Shown: positions 1 to 9,561, counted from the stretch's first letter. The stretch is DNA of 64,000 nucleotides from CAVQRC01 sp963715045 (GCA_963715045.1 CAVQRC010000003.1:372001-436000), one strand, 5' to 3'. Made by a program: numbers and translations. The notes: generated by a model from the letters alone, not told the origin.

Positions 1-1
1 G

Positions 2-620
2 ACGACCCAGGTTCTGGCGAACTTTCCCGACCAGGGGATGCCGGCGCGTCGCTGGCTCGAGCAGCTGGATGGTGTTCTGTACGGCATCCAGGTCAATTCG
101 AGCGGCCCCCAGTTACGGGAAGGAGCAGGTGTCTATGAAAAAAATCACGGACGGAACGTCCAAGACGATGCTCGTCGGCGAAGCGGTGACGGACGTTCAG
201 GCGATCCTGGCCTCGACGAATCAGAGTACGGGTTATCCGCGTCCGGAACCGACGCTGGGCAACCGCAAAGACCACTGGTACATCGGCAGCGATGGAATCG
301 ATGGGCCGGGGACGGGGGACACGTCCGAAGCGCTCGGATCGACCGGCGTGCCGCCCAACCTCCACAAACTTCGCGCGACCCATCACTGCAATGGCGGCAT
401 TCGCGAGAACTTCTGCCAGGAGCTACAGTTGTCGTTCTCCAGCGAGCACCCGGGCATCGTCCAGGCGGTCATGTGTGACGGCTCAGTGCAGCAAATCGAA
501 GAAGGGATTGCCGCGGATGTGTGGTCGAAGATGGGGACCCGGCGAGTCAGTTTGATCAGTATTAGAGGCTGGAGGCTGGAGGCTGGAGGTAGGAGGCTGG
601 AGGCTGGAGGCTGGAGGTAG
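2..620 (+). CDS. DUF1559 family protein, C-terminal part (start outside window, frameshifted)
   Basis: This is the C-terminal part of a DUF1559 protein, the large planctomycete family of secreted proteins with a type IV pilin-like N-terminus, which here lies before the window. Visible landmarks are DGVLYGIQVNSS, ITDGTSKTMLVGE and the family signature H-X9-DG (HPGIVQAVMCDG, bases 447-482). The first landmark is read in frame 2 and the other two in frame 3, so one indel falls near 105-130, next to a run of five C. The open frame runs into the tandem repeat and stops at 618-620. A second +1 shift would end the protein at TAG 562-564, exactly where the repeat begins, and I think that is the true stop. 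The cellular role of the family is unknown. Confidence 0.8.
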   Translation, partial: RPRFWRTFPTRGCRRVAGSSSWMVFCTASRSIRAAPSYGKEQVSMKKITDGTSKTMLVGEAVTDVQAILASTNQSTGYPRPEPTLGNRKDHWYIGSDGIDGPGTGDTSEALGSTGVPPNLHKLRATHHCNGGIRENFCQELQLSFSSEHPGIVQAVMCDGSVQQIEEGIAADVWSKMGTRRVSLISIRGWRLEAGGRRLEAGGWR

Positions 621-780
621 GAGGCTGGAGGCTGGAGGGCTGGAGGTGGAGCGCCCGTTGTTCGTCGCTTCTTCGCGGCATACCGTCGGACGCCTCTCCC
701 ACCCATTGCCTCAACGAACCCACTGCCCATTCGCCTATCTGCCTAACCGCCCATCTGCCCACCGAGGCTTTCCTTCGTCA
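565..780. repeat. Tandem GGCTGGA block plus flanking repeat text, copy 1
   Basis: Bases 565-640 are tandem copies of a 7-base unit (GGCTGGA, with GGTAGGA variants). They are followed by GCCCGTTGTTCGTC, then GACGCCTCTCCCACCCATTG, then short CCCATTCGCC / CCCATCTGCC words. The same ordered words occur in reverse complement at 8154-8390. The block begins immediately after the likely DUF1559 stop. There are no spacers, so it is not CRISPR. Function unknown. Confidence 0.85.
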
Positions 781-795
781 TTGGGTCATTGGGTA

Positions 796-822
796 TTCCC
801 TAGTCATTAGTCATTAGTCATT
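796..822. repeat. AGTCATT tandem word
   Basis: Three to four copies of AGTCATT run to the last base before the stop codon of the convergent lipoprotein gene (stop at 822-824). Related stretches lie at 5118-5170, 16570-16625 (inverted) and 50020-50085. Together with the preceding block it fills the whole gap between two convergent genes. Confidence 0.75.
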
Positions 823-1214
823 CACTTGACGACCGAGGGGGGCATTTTCAGGGAGCGTTTGTCGGCCGGCTTGTCGAGTTCGCCTTTGAGCCACAACAGA
901 TCGCTGTGTTCGGGTTCCGCTTCCAGGCCCGCGGTGACGTCCACGCGGGCTTCGTCGATGCGATCGCGTTTGGCGTAGATCCAGGCTCGATGAAAGTACG
1001 CCGTCGCGAGCGGCCGGGAATCAAGTACCTCCGTCAGCAGCGCGACGCAGCGGTCCTCGTCCGAGGCACGCACTTTGAGCGCTTCCATGAACTTCTGGGC
1101 CGTCTCGTCATGTGAGAATTTCTTCTCGCCGCATCCGGCGAGTACCGAGAGGACCGTGAGTGTCGGTAACAGGCAGGCGACTGGAAAGCGGGTACGGTTA
1201 GATGAAACGCACAT
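822..1214 (-). CDS. Small TPR-like lipoprotein
   Basis: A protein of about 130 residues with a lipoprotein signal peptide: a hydrophobic stretch ending in the lipobox LAGC, so it is probably lipid-anchored and periplasmic. The mature part has helix-turn-helix repeats typical of tetratricopeptide folds (AYFHRAWIYAKRDRIDEA and the following segment), which normally bind partner proteins. I chose the ATG at 1214 because AGGAGG lies nine bases upstream; the ATG at 1220 is only three bases from it. It is convergent with the DUF1559 gene. No specific function can be assigned. Confidence 0.75.
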   Translation of the reverse strand: MCVSSNRTRFPVACLLPTLTVLSVLAGCGEKKFSHDETAQKFMEALKVRASDEDRCVALLTEVLDSRPLATAYFHRAWIYAKRDRIDEARVDVTAGLEAEPEHSDLLWLKGELDKPADKRSLKMPPSVVK

Positions 1215-1627
1215 TCGCATCAACCTCCTCGGGCAGCGGTGAAATGTTCTTCAGGACCGAGCACACTGGATCTTGTGACGGACTTTCAAGCACGTCGGGC
1301 CGAACGACGCGTCGGCTCCGTAAAGATCGGGAAACCGCGGTCCCCGGTCAATGCCCACGTTGTTCTCCACATCTCCGGCATTCCGCGGCGACTAGGAACT
1401 AATCGGAGCCCTCGGCTTTGCCGGGGGACAGCTCGGATGTGGGACGTGCCGCGAAGGTGCCACGGTGCGTTTCAAAGCTGGGTCGTGGGAGTCCCCTCGT
1501 GCCAGCGGCCACGATACAATCAGGCCAGGATGCCGCGAACGCCAGATGCACCCGGTGGAAGTCACCGGGTGCGAGGGTCGGGAGCGAGGCGATCTGGATG
1601 ACAGCCGTTTCTGGAGTGAGTTGACCA
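1215..1627. other. Intergenic region with two repeat families
   Basis: No convincing gene. It holds a copy of the GTTGTTCTMCACATC...CCGCGGCGACTA-GAACT repeat (1359-1400; relatives at 31477 and 63024) and an imperfect palindrome of the CCCCCGGCAGAGCCGGGGG family (1405-1430). It is also the upstream region of the lipoprotein (leftwards) and the DUF1549 gene (rightwards), so promoters should lie here, but I could not identify one. Confidence 0.6.
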
Positions 1628-3700
1628 ATGAACGGTTCGATTCGAAACGTCTGCTGGTCGTGGTTGATCGCGGCTGCGACCGTGGCGAGCGGCCAGGAAA
1701 GCGATCTTCACTGGTCGTTTCGGACACCGGTCCGGCCCGAGGTCCCGCTTGCCGATCGGGGAGGCAATCCGATCGATGGCTTCATCACGGAGCGTCTCGT
1801 GGAGCGGGGGATCGTTCCCCTCGGGGCGGTCGACCGGCGGACGCTCATCCGCCGCGTGACTCTGGACCTCACCGGACTTCCGCCCACGCCGGCCGAAGTC
1901 GAAGCATTTCTTGTCGACGCGGCCCCGGACGCCTACCAGCGGCTGCTCGATCGCCTGCTCGCATCGCCGCACTACGGTGAACGCTGGGCCCGACATTGGC
2001 TCGATATCGCCCGCTACGCCGATTCGAACGGACTCGACGAGAACATCGCCCACGGCAACGCCTGGCGGTATCGCGACTACGTCATCCGCTCGCTCAACGA
2101 AGACAAACCGTACGACCAGTTTCTGACCGAACAGCTTGCTGGAGATCTGCTCGACTCCGGCGATGACCCGGCACTTCGACGCGACCGCTTGATCGCGACC
2201 GGACTGTTGTCTCTGGGCCCCAAGGTCCTGGCCGAGGTTGACGAAAAAAAGATGGAGATGGACATCGTCGACGAGCAGGTCGATACGGTTTCTCGCGCTC
2301 TGATGGGACTGACGCTGGGCTGTGCCCGCTGCCACGACCACAAGTTCGACCCCATCGGACAGAAAGACTACTACGCCCTGGCGGGTATCTTCCAAAGTAC
2401 GCGGACGATGGATTCGTTCACGAAGATCGCCCGCTGGCATGAACACTCGATCGCGACGGGAGACGAGCTCGCACGGAAAGACCAGCACGACAAGCTGCTG
2501 GCCGCCAGGCAACAGCAGCTCGAAGCACGCATCGCCGCGGCCCGGAGCAAGCTGCCGCCGCCCTCGGGCGAGACGCAACCTGCTGACATCGAAGCCCGGT
2601 TTCCCCCCGAGACACGTACCGAGCTGGAGCAGATTCGCCGCGAAATCGCCACGCTCGAGGCAGCCGCTCCCGTGATGCCGACCGCGATGGGAGTTGCCGA
2701 CGGCGTCGTCGCCGACACACCACTTCTCCAACGCGGCGACCACCTGGCTGCCGGCGAGGTCATTCCCCGAGGATTTCCCCGGGTGCTTGCCGGCGACGCC
2801 CGGCCGACGCTGCCGCCCGGCACCAGTGGCCGCCGGGAACTCGCCCGCTGGCTCACCAGCCGTTCCCATCCGCTGACCGCCCGAGTCCTGGTCAATCGAT
2901 TGTGGCGGTGGCACTTCGGCAAAGGGCTCGTGCCGACCGTCGACAACTTCGGCAAGCTGGGCGTGCCGCCGACGCATCCCGAGTTGCTCGACTGGCTCGC
3001 CGTCACGTTCGTCGAGCAGGGCTGGTCCCTCAAGACGATGCATCGGCGGATCATGACCTCGGACGCATACCGCAGAAGCAGTGCCTACAACGAATCGGCC
3101 GCCGCGGTCGACCCCGAGAATCGCACCTATTGGCGGTTCGATCTTCATCGCCTGGAAGCCGAGGTCATTCGCGACGCGATTCTGGCGGTCAGCGGCACGC
3201 TCGACCAGACGCTGGGCGGCAGCCTGCTCGAAGTTAAGAACCGGGAGTTTCTCTTCGACCACACTTCGCGCGACCACTCGCGATACAGCCATATCCGCCG
3301 TCGCTCGATTTATCTTCCTGTGATTCGCAATCACCTCTATGACTGGTTTCAGATTTTCGACTACACGAACGCGAGCATCCTCAACGGCGATCGGGCGACG
3401 AGCACGCTGGCCCCTCAGGCACTGCTGTTGATGAATTCTGAAATGATTGCCGACGTAGCGGGTGAGCTGTCCGAGCGACTGCTACGGACCGCGAGCACGC
3501 CTGAGGAGCGGACGTCGCTGCTGTTCGAACTGGCCTACGCCCGCCCGCCTCAACCGGCGGAACGCGCTCGAATTCTGCGGTTCGTGAACAGTTTTATTGC
3601 GGACGCCGGCGGTGCGTCGGGGAACGATACGCAACGGCAGGCATGGCAAGCGGTTTGCCAGGCGGTGTTCGCCTCGAGTGAGTTTATCTACCTTCGCTGA
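1628..3700 (+). CDS. DUF1549/DUF1553 protein (PSCyt2-PSD1 architecture)
   Basis: A secreted 690-residue planctomycete protein with a signal peptide (residues 1 to about 23, ending VASG). A DUF1549 domain follows at roughly 45-250 (LDLTGLPPTPAEVEAF, HYGERWARHWLDIARYADS, CARCHDHKFDPI) and a DUF1553 domain at roughly 390-680 (RELARWLTSRSHPLTARVL, LWRWHFGKGLVPT). A helical charged linker separates them. Many relatives start with a cytochrome c-like PSCyt1 domain; this one does not. The ten-base gap to the DUF1501 gene marks the classic DUF1553-DUF1501 pair, widespread in planctomycetes and thought to serve extracellular polymer or sulfated-glycan metabolism, though the biochemistry is unproven. 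CARCH could bind haem but is a conserved part of DUF1549. Confidence 0.93.
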   Translation: MNGSIRNVCWSWLIAAATVASGQESDLHWSFRTPVRPEVPLADRGGNPIDGFITERLVERGIVPLGAVDRRTLIRRVTLDLTGLPPTPAEVEAFLVDAAPDAYQRLLDRLLASPHYGERWARHWLDIARYADSNGLDENIAHGNAWRYRDYVIRSLNEDKPYDQFLTEQLAGDLLDSGDDPALRRDRLIATGLLSLGPKVLAEVDEKKMEMDIVDEQVDTVSRALMGLTLGCARCHDHKFDPIGQKDYYALAGIFQSTRTMDSFTKIARWHEHSIATGDELARKDQHDKLLAARQQQLEARIAAARSKLPPPSGETQPADIEARFPPETRTELEQIRREIATLEAAAPVMPTAMGVADGVVADTPLLQRGDHLAAGEVIPRGFPRVLAGDARPTLPPGTSGRRELARWLTSRSHPLTARVLVNRLWRWHFGKGLVPTVDNFGKLGVPPTHPELLDWLAVTFVEQGWSLKTMHRRIMTSDAYRRSSAYNESAAAVDPENRTYWRFDLHRLEAEVIRDAILAVSGTLDQTLGGSLLEVKNREFLFDHTSRDHSRYSHIRRRSIYLPVIRNHLYDWFQIFDYTNASILNGDRATSTLAPQALLLMNSEMIADVAGELSERLLRTASTPEERTSLLFELAYARPPQPAERARILRFVNSFIADAGGASGNDTQRQAWQAVCQAVFASSEFIYLR

Positions 3701-3710
3701 ACCTGGTGCC

Positions 3711-5108
3711 ATGGCTTTCTCCCGGCGACACTTGTTGCGAAATTCGGCCGCTGGCTTCGGCGCCGTGGCGGCGGCAGCCATGTTGAGCGAAGCGGCGGGT
3801 GCGAATGCCCATCCGTTGCCGCATCATCGAGTGCGGGCGAAGCGGATGATCTTTCTGTTCATGAAGGGGGGGCCATCGCAGGTCGATACGTTCGACTACA
3901 AACCACGGCTTCAGCGCGACGATCACAAGCCGTTGCCGTTCGCGAAGCCGCGGGTACAGTTCGCGCCGACGGGTGAATTGCTGGCGTCGCCATGGAAGTT
4001 CAAGCAGTACGGCGAGAGCGGGGTCGCGGTCAGCGAGCTGTTTCCGCATGTGGCCAGGTGTGTCGACGACCTGTGCATGATCCACTCGATGTATGGGTCG
4101 AACGCCGCTCATGGCGGGGCGTGCCTGAAGATCCATACCGGCAGCGACTCGTTCGTGCGTCCCAGCATCGGGTCCTGGGTTTCCTATGGCCTGGGTACGG
4201 AGAATGGCAATCTGCCCGATTTTCTCACGATCTGCCCGACGCTCGCCCATGGTGGCACGAGGAATTTCGGCTCGGCCTTTCTGCCGGCGTCGCACGCGGG
4301 CACGCCGCTCGGCGTGGCGAGCCAGTCGTCGGCGGATGCCCGCGTCAAGTACATCGAGAATCCTCGGCTTGGCGTCGTGGCTCAACGGCGGCAGCTCGAT
4401 CTGACCCAGTCGCTGAACGCCCGGTTTCTTGACGCCGCGGGGCCGGACGATGCGCTCGAGGCCCGGATTCAGTCGTTCGAACTGGCGTTCCGGATGCAAC
4501 GCGAGATGCCGATCGCACTCGACCTGTCGCGAGAGACGTCAGCCACCCACACGCTGTATGGAATCGATGATCCGGTGACGGCCGATTTCGGAAGGCAGTG
4601 TCTGCTGGCCCGCCGGTTTGCCGAACGCGGTGTGCGGTTCGTACAGGTCACGCACAGCAACACCGACGTGCAGTGGGATCAGCACGGCGACCTTCGCAAA
4701 GGACACGCGGCGAATGCCGCCGAGGTCGACAAACCGATCGCCGGTCTGCTCCGCGACCTGAAGTCGCGGGGGTTGCTGGAAGACACGCTCATCTGGTGGG
4801 GCGGCGAGTTCGGGCGGACCCCCACCTGCCAGGGCGCGGGACACGACGGACGCGATCACAATCCGGAAGGATTCACGATGTGGCTCGCTGGCGGCGGTGT
4901 CCGAGGCGGATTGCGATACGGCGCGACCGACGAGTACGGCTACTACGCCACCACGGATAAAGTCCATATCCACGATCTCCATGCGACCCTGCTGCACTTG
5001 CTGGGCCTCGATCACGAGCGGCTCACGTTCCGGCACGCGGGACGCGATTTCCGCCTCACCGACGTGTCTGGCCGAGTCGTAGAAGAGATCCTGAGGAATT
5101 CAACGTAA
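3711..5108 (+). CDS. DUF1501 protein with Tat signal
   Basis: A 465-residue exported protein of the DUF1501 family, which is related to the alkaline phosphatase/sulfatase superfamily. The N-terminus has a twin-arginine motif (SRRHLLR) and an alanine-rich hydrophobic segment. Core motifs are MIFLFMKGGPSQVDTFDYKP near the start, WWGGEFGRTPTCQG and GRDHNPEGFTMWLAGGG near the end. The ATG at 3711 was chosen because the Tat signal starts there, ten bases after the DUF1549/DUF1553 stop; upstream residues of the same frame overlap that gene. Substrate unknown. A second DUF1501 protein lies at 42860-44173. Confidence 0.93.
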   Translation: MAFSRRHLLRNSAAGFGAVAAAAMLSEAAGANAHPLPHHRVRAKRMIFLFMKGGPSQVDTFDYKPRLQRDDHKPLPFAKPRVQFAPTGELLASPWKFKQYGESGVAVSELFPHVARCVDDLCMIHSMYGSNAAHGGACLKIHTGSDSFVRPSIGSWVSYGLGTENGNLPDFLTICPTLAHGGTRNFGSAFLPASHAGTPLGVASQSSADARVKYIENPRLGVVAQRRQLDLTQSLNARFLDAAGPDDALEARIQSFELAFRMQREMPIALDLSRETSATHTLYGIDDPVTADFGRQCLLARRFAERGVRFVQVTHSNTDVQWDQHGDLRKGHAANAAEVDKPIAGLLRDLKSRGLLEDTLIWWGGEFGRTPTCQGAGHDGRDHNPEGFTMWLAGGGVRGGLRYGATDEYGYYATTDKVHIHDLHATLLHLLGLDHERLTFRHAGRDFRLTDVSGRVVEEILRNST

Positions 5109-5236
5109 AAGACTCTTCGTCATTAGAAATTCGTCTTTCCTTAGTCATTAGTCCTTAGGAATTAGTCATTACGACCGGCAATCCCCAGCTCGAATCTTCA
5201 TGGCGGTGGACTCGGGTCGTCCCGGTCCTCGTCCTG

Positions 5237-8153
5237 TTGCGCTGCAATCCTGCAACCGCGATCGGCGCCGACGTGCTGCCACCCGATCCCCCTCCGCTGG
5301 CGGCGGCGGATTCGCTGGCCGCCAGCGTGGTTCGGGAAGGCTATGAGGTCCAGCTGGTAGCCGCCGAGCCGCTCGTCGTCGATCCGGTCGCGATTGCCTG
5401 GGGAGTGGACGGTCGGCTGTGGGTCGCCGAGATGGCAGACTATCCCTCCGGGATGGACGGCGCGGGAAAGCCGGGCGGTCGTATCCGTTTTCTTCAGGAC
5501 ACCGACCACGACGGGACTTACGATCGCTCGACGGTGTTTCTCGATGGCGTGCGGTTTCCGACCGGGGTCATGCCCTGGCGAAACGGGGTGCTCGTCACGG
5601 CGGCCCCCGAGATCTTCTATGCCGAAGACACCGACGGCGACGGCCGCGGCGATCGGCGTGAAGTCTTGTTTTCCGGCTTTCTCGAAGGCAATCAGCAGTT
5701 GCGGGTGAATGGACTGCGATGGGGCCTGGACAACTGGGTGTACTGTGCGAGCGGCGCCCATCACGGTGGCTACGGAGCCGATCGAACCATTCACGCGGTG
5801 AAAACCGGCCGATCGATCGCCTTGGGCAGCCGAGACTTCCGCTTCCGTCCTGATACGGGCGAAATCGACCCGCAGAGTGGACCCTCGCAGTTCGGCCGTA
5901 ATCGCGATGACTGGGGGAACTGGTTCGGACAACAGAACAGTCATCCGCTCTGGCACTATGTGCTCGACGATCACTACCTTCGCCGTAACTCGCACGCGAT
6001 TGCCCCCGATCCCCGCCACCAGGTCGTCGTGCCGGCCAATCCCCGCGTGTACCCGGCGAAACAGCCCCAGAAGCGGTTCCACAGCTTCGAGCAATCGGGA
6101 CGGTTCACGTCAGCTTGCTCGGGGATGATCTATCGGGATGATCTCTTGTTCGAGCGGTCGGCCGTCGAACATGCCTTTACGTGCGAGCCGTTTCACAATC
6201 TCGTGCAACACAATCGGATCATCGAAGCAGGGAGCAGTTTTACGGCGGAACGTGACGCAGCCGAAGCGGACGTCGACTTCTTCGCTTCCAAAGACCGCTG
6301 GTGTCGACCGGTGATGGTTCGCACCGGCCCGGAGGGCGGGTTGTGGATTGTCGACATGTATCGTTACATGATCGAGCATCCCGACTGGCTCACGCCAGAA
6401 GGCCGGGCCGAACTGGCACCCCATTACCGGTCCGGCGACGACCGGGGGCGGATCTATCGCGTCTTTCGCAGCGGACACCAGCCACCTCGCATTCGTGATC
6501 TGACCGTCCTGTCGACCGCGGAACTCGTTTCCGAGTTGGATGCCTCGAACGGACCTCACCGCGACCTCGTCAGCCAAATGCTGTTGTGGAGAGCCGATCC
6601 GGCCGCCATCGATCCGCTGACGAACCTCGTCAAGAACTCGGCCCATCCCCAGGTTCGCCTGCAGGCTCTGGCGACGCTTGCCGGACTGGCGGTGGTGCCG
6701 CCGTCGCTGCTCGGCCAGGCGTTGCGAGACGAGCATCCCGCGATTCGGCGGCACGCGCTGCTTCTCGTCGAGCCGCTCGCCGAGCGATTCCCGGAGCTCG
6801 CCGCCGCCGCACTGGAACTGGTCGACGACCCCGACGCCAAAGTTCGGCTGCAACTCGCCTGCACGCTCGGCGAATGGACGGGGCCCGGGGCCGCTCGAGC
6901 CCTCGCCGAATTCGCAATCAATGCCGGCCAGGATCCGTACTTGACCGCCGCCGTCATCAGTTCGCTGCATGCCGCAAACGTGGGCGACGTGCTGCGATGC
7001 GCCCTGGTCGATCAGGACCGCCGGCCGGCCGCCGCCATGACCCGCCGGTTGCTCGCGCTGGCTGTCGATTTTCACGATTCCGCGGCGCTTCGCGACGGAC
7101 TCCAGGCGGTCGTCGCGAATGGCCGCGATGACGACGATCTGGTCTGGCAATTCACGAGCCTCGCGGGTGCGTTCGATGCGCTTGAGCGATCCGACACATC
7201 GCTGGACGATGACGCCATCCTGCCGGGCGGCGACGACTCTGCGTTAGGTCAACAAATTTCGAGTTTGATCGCAGACGCTCGGGCGGCCGCGTGCGATCGC
7301 GCTCGAGCGGAAGATCTGCGGGTCGCGGCGGTCCGCCTGCTGGCCCGCGAGCCAAAGCAAGCCGTCGCCGATATCAACGACCTCGCCGCTTTACTCGTGC
7401 CGCAGACCTCGCTCGACACGCAGCTGGCGGTGATCCGTCATCTCGCGACGCGGCCCGCATCCGAAGTCGCCAAGGCTCTGCTGGCGGGCTGGTCCCGCGC
7501 ACGGCCCTGCCGTGCGAGATGAGGTTCTCCGCGTGCTCCCATCCCGACGAGAGTGGCTCGGCGAACTCCTGAATGCGATCGAACAGGACCGCGTGGCGGT
7601 GGCCGATATCGGTGCCGCTACGCGGCAGTCGCTGAGCTTGTACAACGATCCCGAAATTCGTGACCGCATCGCCCGGCTCCTTTCCGCAGCGACATCCGGC
7701 GACCGCCGTCAAGTTTTCGATGAGCATCTACCTGCCCTCGAACTAAGCGGCTCGGTTGACCGGGGTCGCGCAGTCTTCCAGAAACACTGCGCTGCTTGCC
7801 ATCAGGTCGACGGCGTGGGACACGAGGTCGGACCCAACCTGAGAGCACTCACCAATCGCGAACCTGCGACGTTGCTGCGCTCGATTCTCGATCCGAACGC
7901 GGCCGTTGACGCAAATTACGTTTCCTACGTTGTGCTCTTCAAAGATGGACGCACTCTGACCGGAATCATTGCCACTGAGACGGGCGGCAGCTTCACCCTC
8001 GTGGGTCAGGAGAATAAACGCCAGGACGTCCTCCGCGACGAAATCGATCAGATCCACAGCACGGGCAAATCGCTGATGCCCGAGGGCATCGAGCGGGACG
8101 TGTCGCAGCAGGATCTGGCCGACCTGATCGCGTACCTCCGACAAAGCAAGTAG
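5237..8153 (+). CDS. PVC-type membrane-bound dehydrogenase with HEAT-like repeats and fused haem domain (frameshifted)
   Basis: A roughly 970-residue planctomycete/verrucomicrobial protein. The N-terminal half is the beta-propeller dehydrogenase-like domain (EGYEVQLVAAEPLV, DPVAIAWGVDGRLWVAEM, GMIYRDDLL). The middle is a helical HEAT-like region, and the last 130 residues are the family's haem-binding domain, with CAACH at 7789-7803 and the tail DLADLIAYLRQSK. The frame changes +1 near 7490-7515, which separates the haem domain; homology runs straight across, so I annotate one gene. The start is uncertain: TTG 5237 is the only plausible start in frame, but an ATG at 5200 in another frame followed by a hydrophobic stretch suggests another lost base. 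Probable role: periplasmic sugar or alcohol oxidation, inferred. Confidence 0.87.
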
Positions 8154-8390
8154 GCGGATGGGCAGATGGGCGAACAGGTAGGAATGGGCAGATGGGCGAA
8201 TGGGGCGCTAGATGGTCGTTAAGGCAATGGGTGGGAGAGGCGTCTGCGGAGTGCGCACGCGATGAAAGGACGAACAACGGGCGCCTCCAGACTCCAGCCT
8301 CCAGCCTCCAGCCTCCAGCCTCCAGCCTCCAGCCTCCAGCCTCAAGCCTCCAGCCTCCAGCCTCCAGCCCCCAGCCTCGACCCTCCCTAC
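8154..8390. repeat. Tandem CCAGCCT block plus flanking repeat text, copy 2 (inverted relative to copy 1)
   Basis: Directly after the dehydrogenase stop come GCGGATGGGCAGATGGGCGA words, then CAATGGGTGGGAGAGGCGTC, then GACGAACAACGGGCG, then about 90 bases of tandem TCCAGCC. This is the same word order as 565-780 read on the other strand. It ends about ten bases before the TAG at 8387-8389 that closes the small minus-strand reading frame. Whether the pair marks a movable segment or simply a common intergenic filler cannot be decided from one window. Confidence 0.85.
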
Positions 8391-8551
8391 GCTCCCCGGT
8401 CATCGTCGGCATCGATGTTGTCCCTGGCATCCCGGCTCGAATCCGGCCGGCAACCGCCGCTCATTCACGTAGAGATGCCGAATCGCGGCAGGATCCACAT
8501 CTGCAGCACGATCCAGCCGACGATCACAGCGAGAAAAACCACGAATTCCAT
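8387..8551 (-). CDS. Tiny one-helix membrane protein; candidate selenoprotein (in-frame TGA at 8465-8467)
   Basis: Read from ATG 8551, 28 codons give one hydrophobic helix (FVVFLAVIVGWIVLQMWILP) followed by RFGIST, then TGA. The same frame continues without interruption for 25 more codons, beginning MSGGCRPDSS, to TAG at 8387-8389. After the TGA, a stem CCGGC/GCCGG (8446-8450 with 8432-8436) closes a nine-base loop holding GG, 20-28 bases downstream. That is the spacing expected of a bacterial SECIS element. The repeat block stops next to the TAG, as repeat blocks here do at other real stop codons. If TGA is a true stop, the protein is 28 residues (8465-8551). From memory, related small membrane proteins carry Cys before MSG; this is unverified. 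Confidence 0.5.
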
Positions 8552-8748
8552 GGGGCCGTCCGGTTTACTGGGGTCGTTGAAGGAGATTGCAGCAGGAAAC
8601 ACGGGCCACGGTGACGCGGCCGGCCGGATCGTTTACGCTGACAGCCGACGACCGCGATCCCGTCTTTCCCGATTGCCGCATCGCGGATCTCCGCGATTAC
8701 GCTGCCCGGTCGGGCAGGCGACCAGGACTTTTTCAGGAGTTCACTTCA

Positions 8749-9471
8749 ATGTTACCTCATCAGACGGCCTGGGCAATGTCACTGTTGACCTGCGTTGCCA
8801 CCTCGGCGACGTCACAGGAGTCCGGATACTTCTTCGAAGTCGTCGAAGTCACGCCCGACCGTCGCGTCGAGCATGAAGTGGACATCCAGGGGCCTTTTGA
8901 CGACGCGCGCGTGGAGCGAGACCTCGAGGGGCCCGTGTATCTCGCCGGGTGCGGTCGGCAACTTGGATCCTGCGAAACAGCAGGCGGCCTGGCTCAGTTG
9001 GTATCGCGTGGTCAAGCCTCAGAGACACGCCGCGTCGCACCGTTACTCTGCGCGAAGCGTCCACCGGTCACGAAGAATCGTTCGCGATCGAGGGTCCGGG
9101 TTACGTGGCAGGGCCAGCGGAAGAACTTGCAACCGGACAGCCGGCGGAAGTGCCAGACGATCTGGGCTATTTTCTGGTCTACCCGATTGTCGAATCGCCG
9201 CGACGAAATCGTCCGTTGCGATTCCCTAGACGAGGTGCCGCCGAGGACATCACAGGACCTCAAGCCGGTCTATCTCGGGATTCCCGCCGCGCACTGGCAC
9301 CATGACGATCATACGCCCGTCAAGAGGCCACGGCATGGTTTCGTGGCCTACCTTCAGACGCCCGGCGAAGATCGCGCTCGCCGCCGAAGCGTTCTCGATC
9401 AGTTCGGGCTCAATGGACTTACTGAGAAACGCCCGACGATGCTCTGCGTCCCGCGTCAACTCGTGGAATAA
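8749..9471 (+). CDS. Secreted protein with DUF7450-like segments (three frameshifts)
   Basis: About 240 residues can be read by passing through frames 1, 2, 3 and back to 1, each step +1. The N-terminus is a signal peptide (MLPHQTAWAMSLLTCVATSA). Sections then read VEVTPDRRVEHEVDI (frame 1), DPAKQQAAWLSWYRVVKP (frame 2), SFAIEGPGYVAGPAEEL (frame 3) and RSVLDQFGLNGLTEKRPTML plus LCVPRQLVE (frame 1). The combination of a 'xxxWYRV' segment and a C-terminal 'VLDQFG...LCVP' segment resembles DUF7450 proteins of planctomycetes, whose function is unknown. Codon use and homology continue over every break, so a real gene with assembly errors is likelier than a dead one. The family assignment is from memory. 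Confidence 0.5.
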   Translation: MLPHQTAWAMSLLTCVATSATSQESGYFFEVVEVTPDRRVEHEVDIQGPFDDARVERDLEGPVYLAGCGRQLGSCETAGGLAQLVSRGQASETRRVAPLLCAKRPPVTKNRSRSRVRVTWQGQRKNLQPDSRRKCQTIWAIFWSTRLSNRRDEIVRCDSLDEVPPRTSQDLKPVYLGIPAAHWHHDDHTPVKRPRHGFVAYLQTPGEDRARRRSVLDQFGLNGLTEKRPTMLCVPRQLVE

Positions 9472-9504
9472 CTCGCGGCTAACCATCAGCTGCGAACGAA
9501 AAAA

Positions 9505-9531
9505 CGCCAGCCCGATGAGATCGGGCTGGCG
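9505..9531 (-). terminator. Rho-independent terminator of the fasciclin gene
   Basis: A perfect 12-base-pair stem (CGCCAGCCCGAT paired with ATCGGGCTGGCG) with a three-base loop. On the minus strand it is followed by six T. It lies about 30 bases after the fasciclin stop codon. Confidence 0.92.
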
Positions 9532-9561
9532 CGGAGAAACACGGGTGTCAGTCAGAGATGA

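Noticed and set aside
1562..3334. Long minus-strand open frame of 590 codons opposite the DUF1549/DUF1553 gene
   Set aside because: Its composition (Arg/Gly/Val-rich, no domains) is typical of an antisense shadow in high-GC DNA, and the plus-strand protein is a clear family member.
565..8390. CRISPR array in the GGCTGGA/CCAGCCT tandem blocks
   Set aside because: Seven-base units follow each other without spacers and there are no cas genes; it is a simple tandem repeat.
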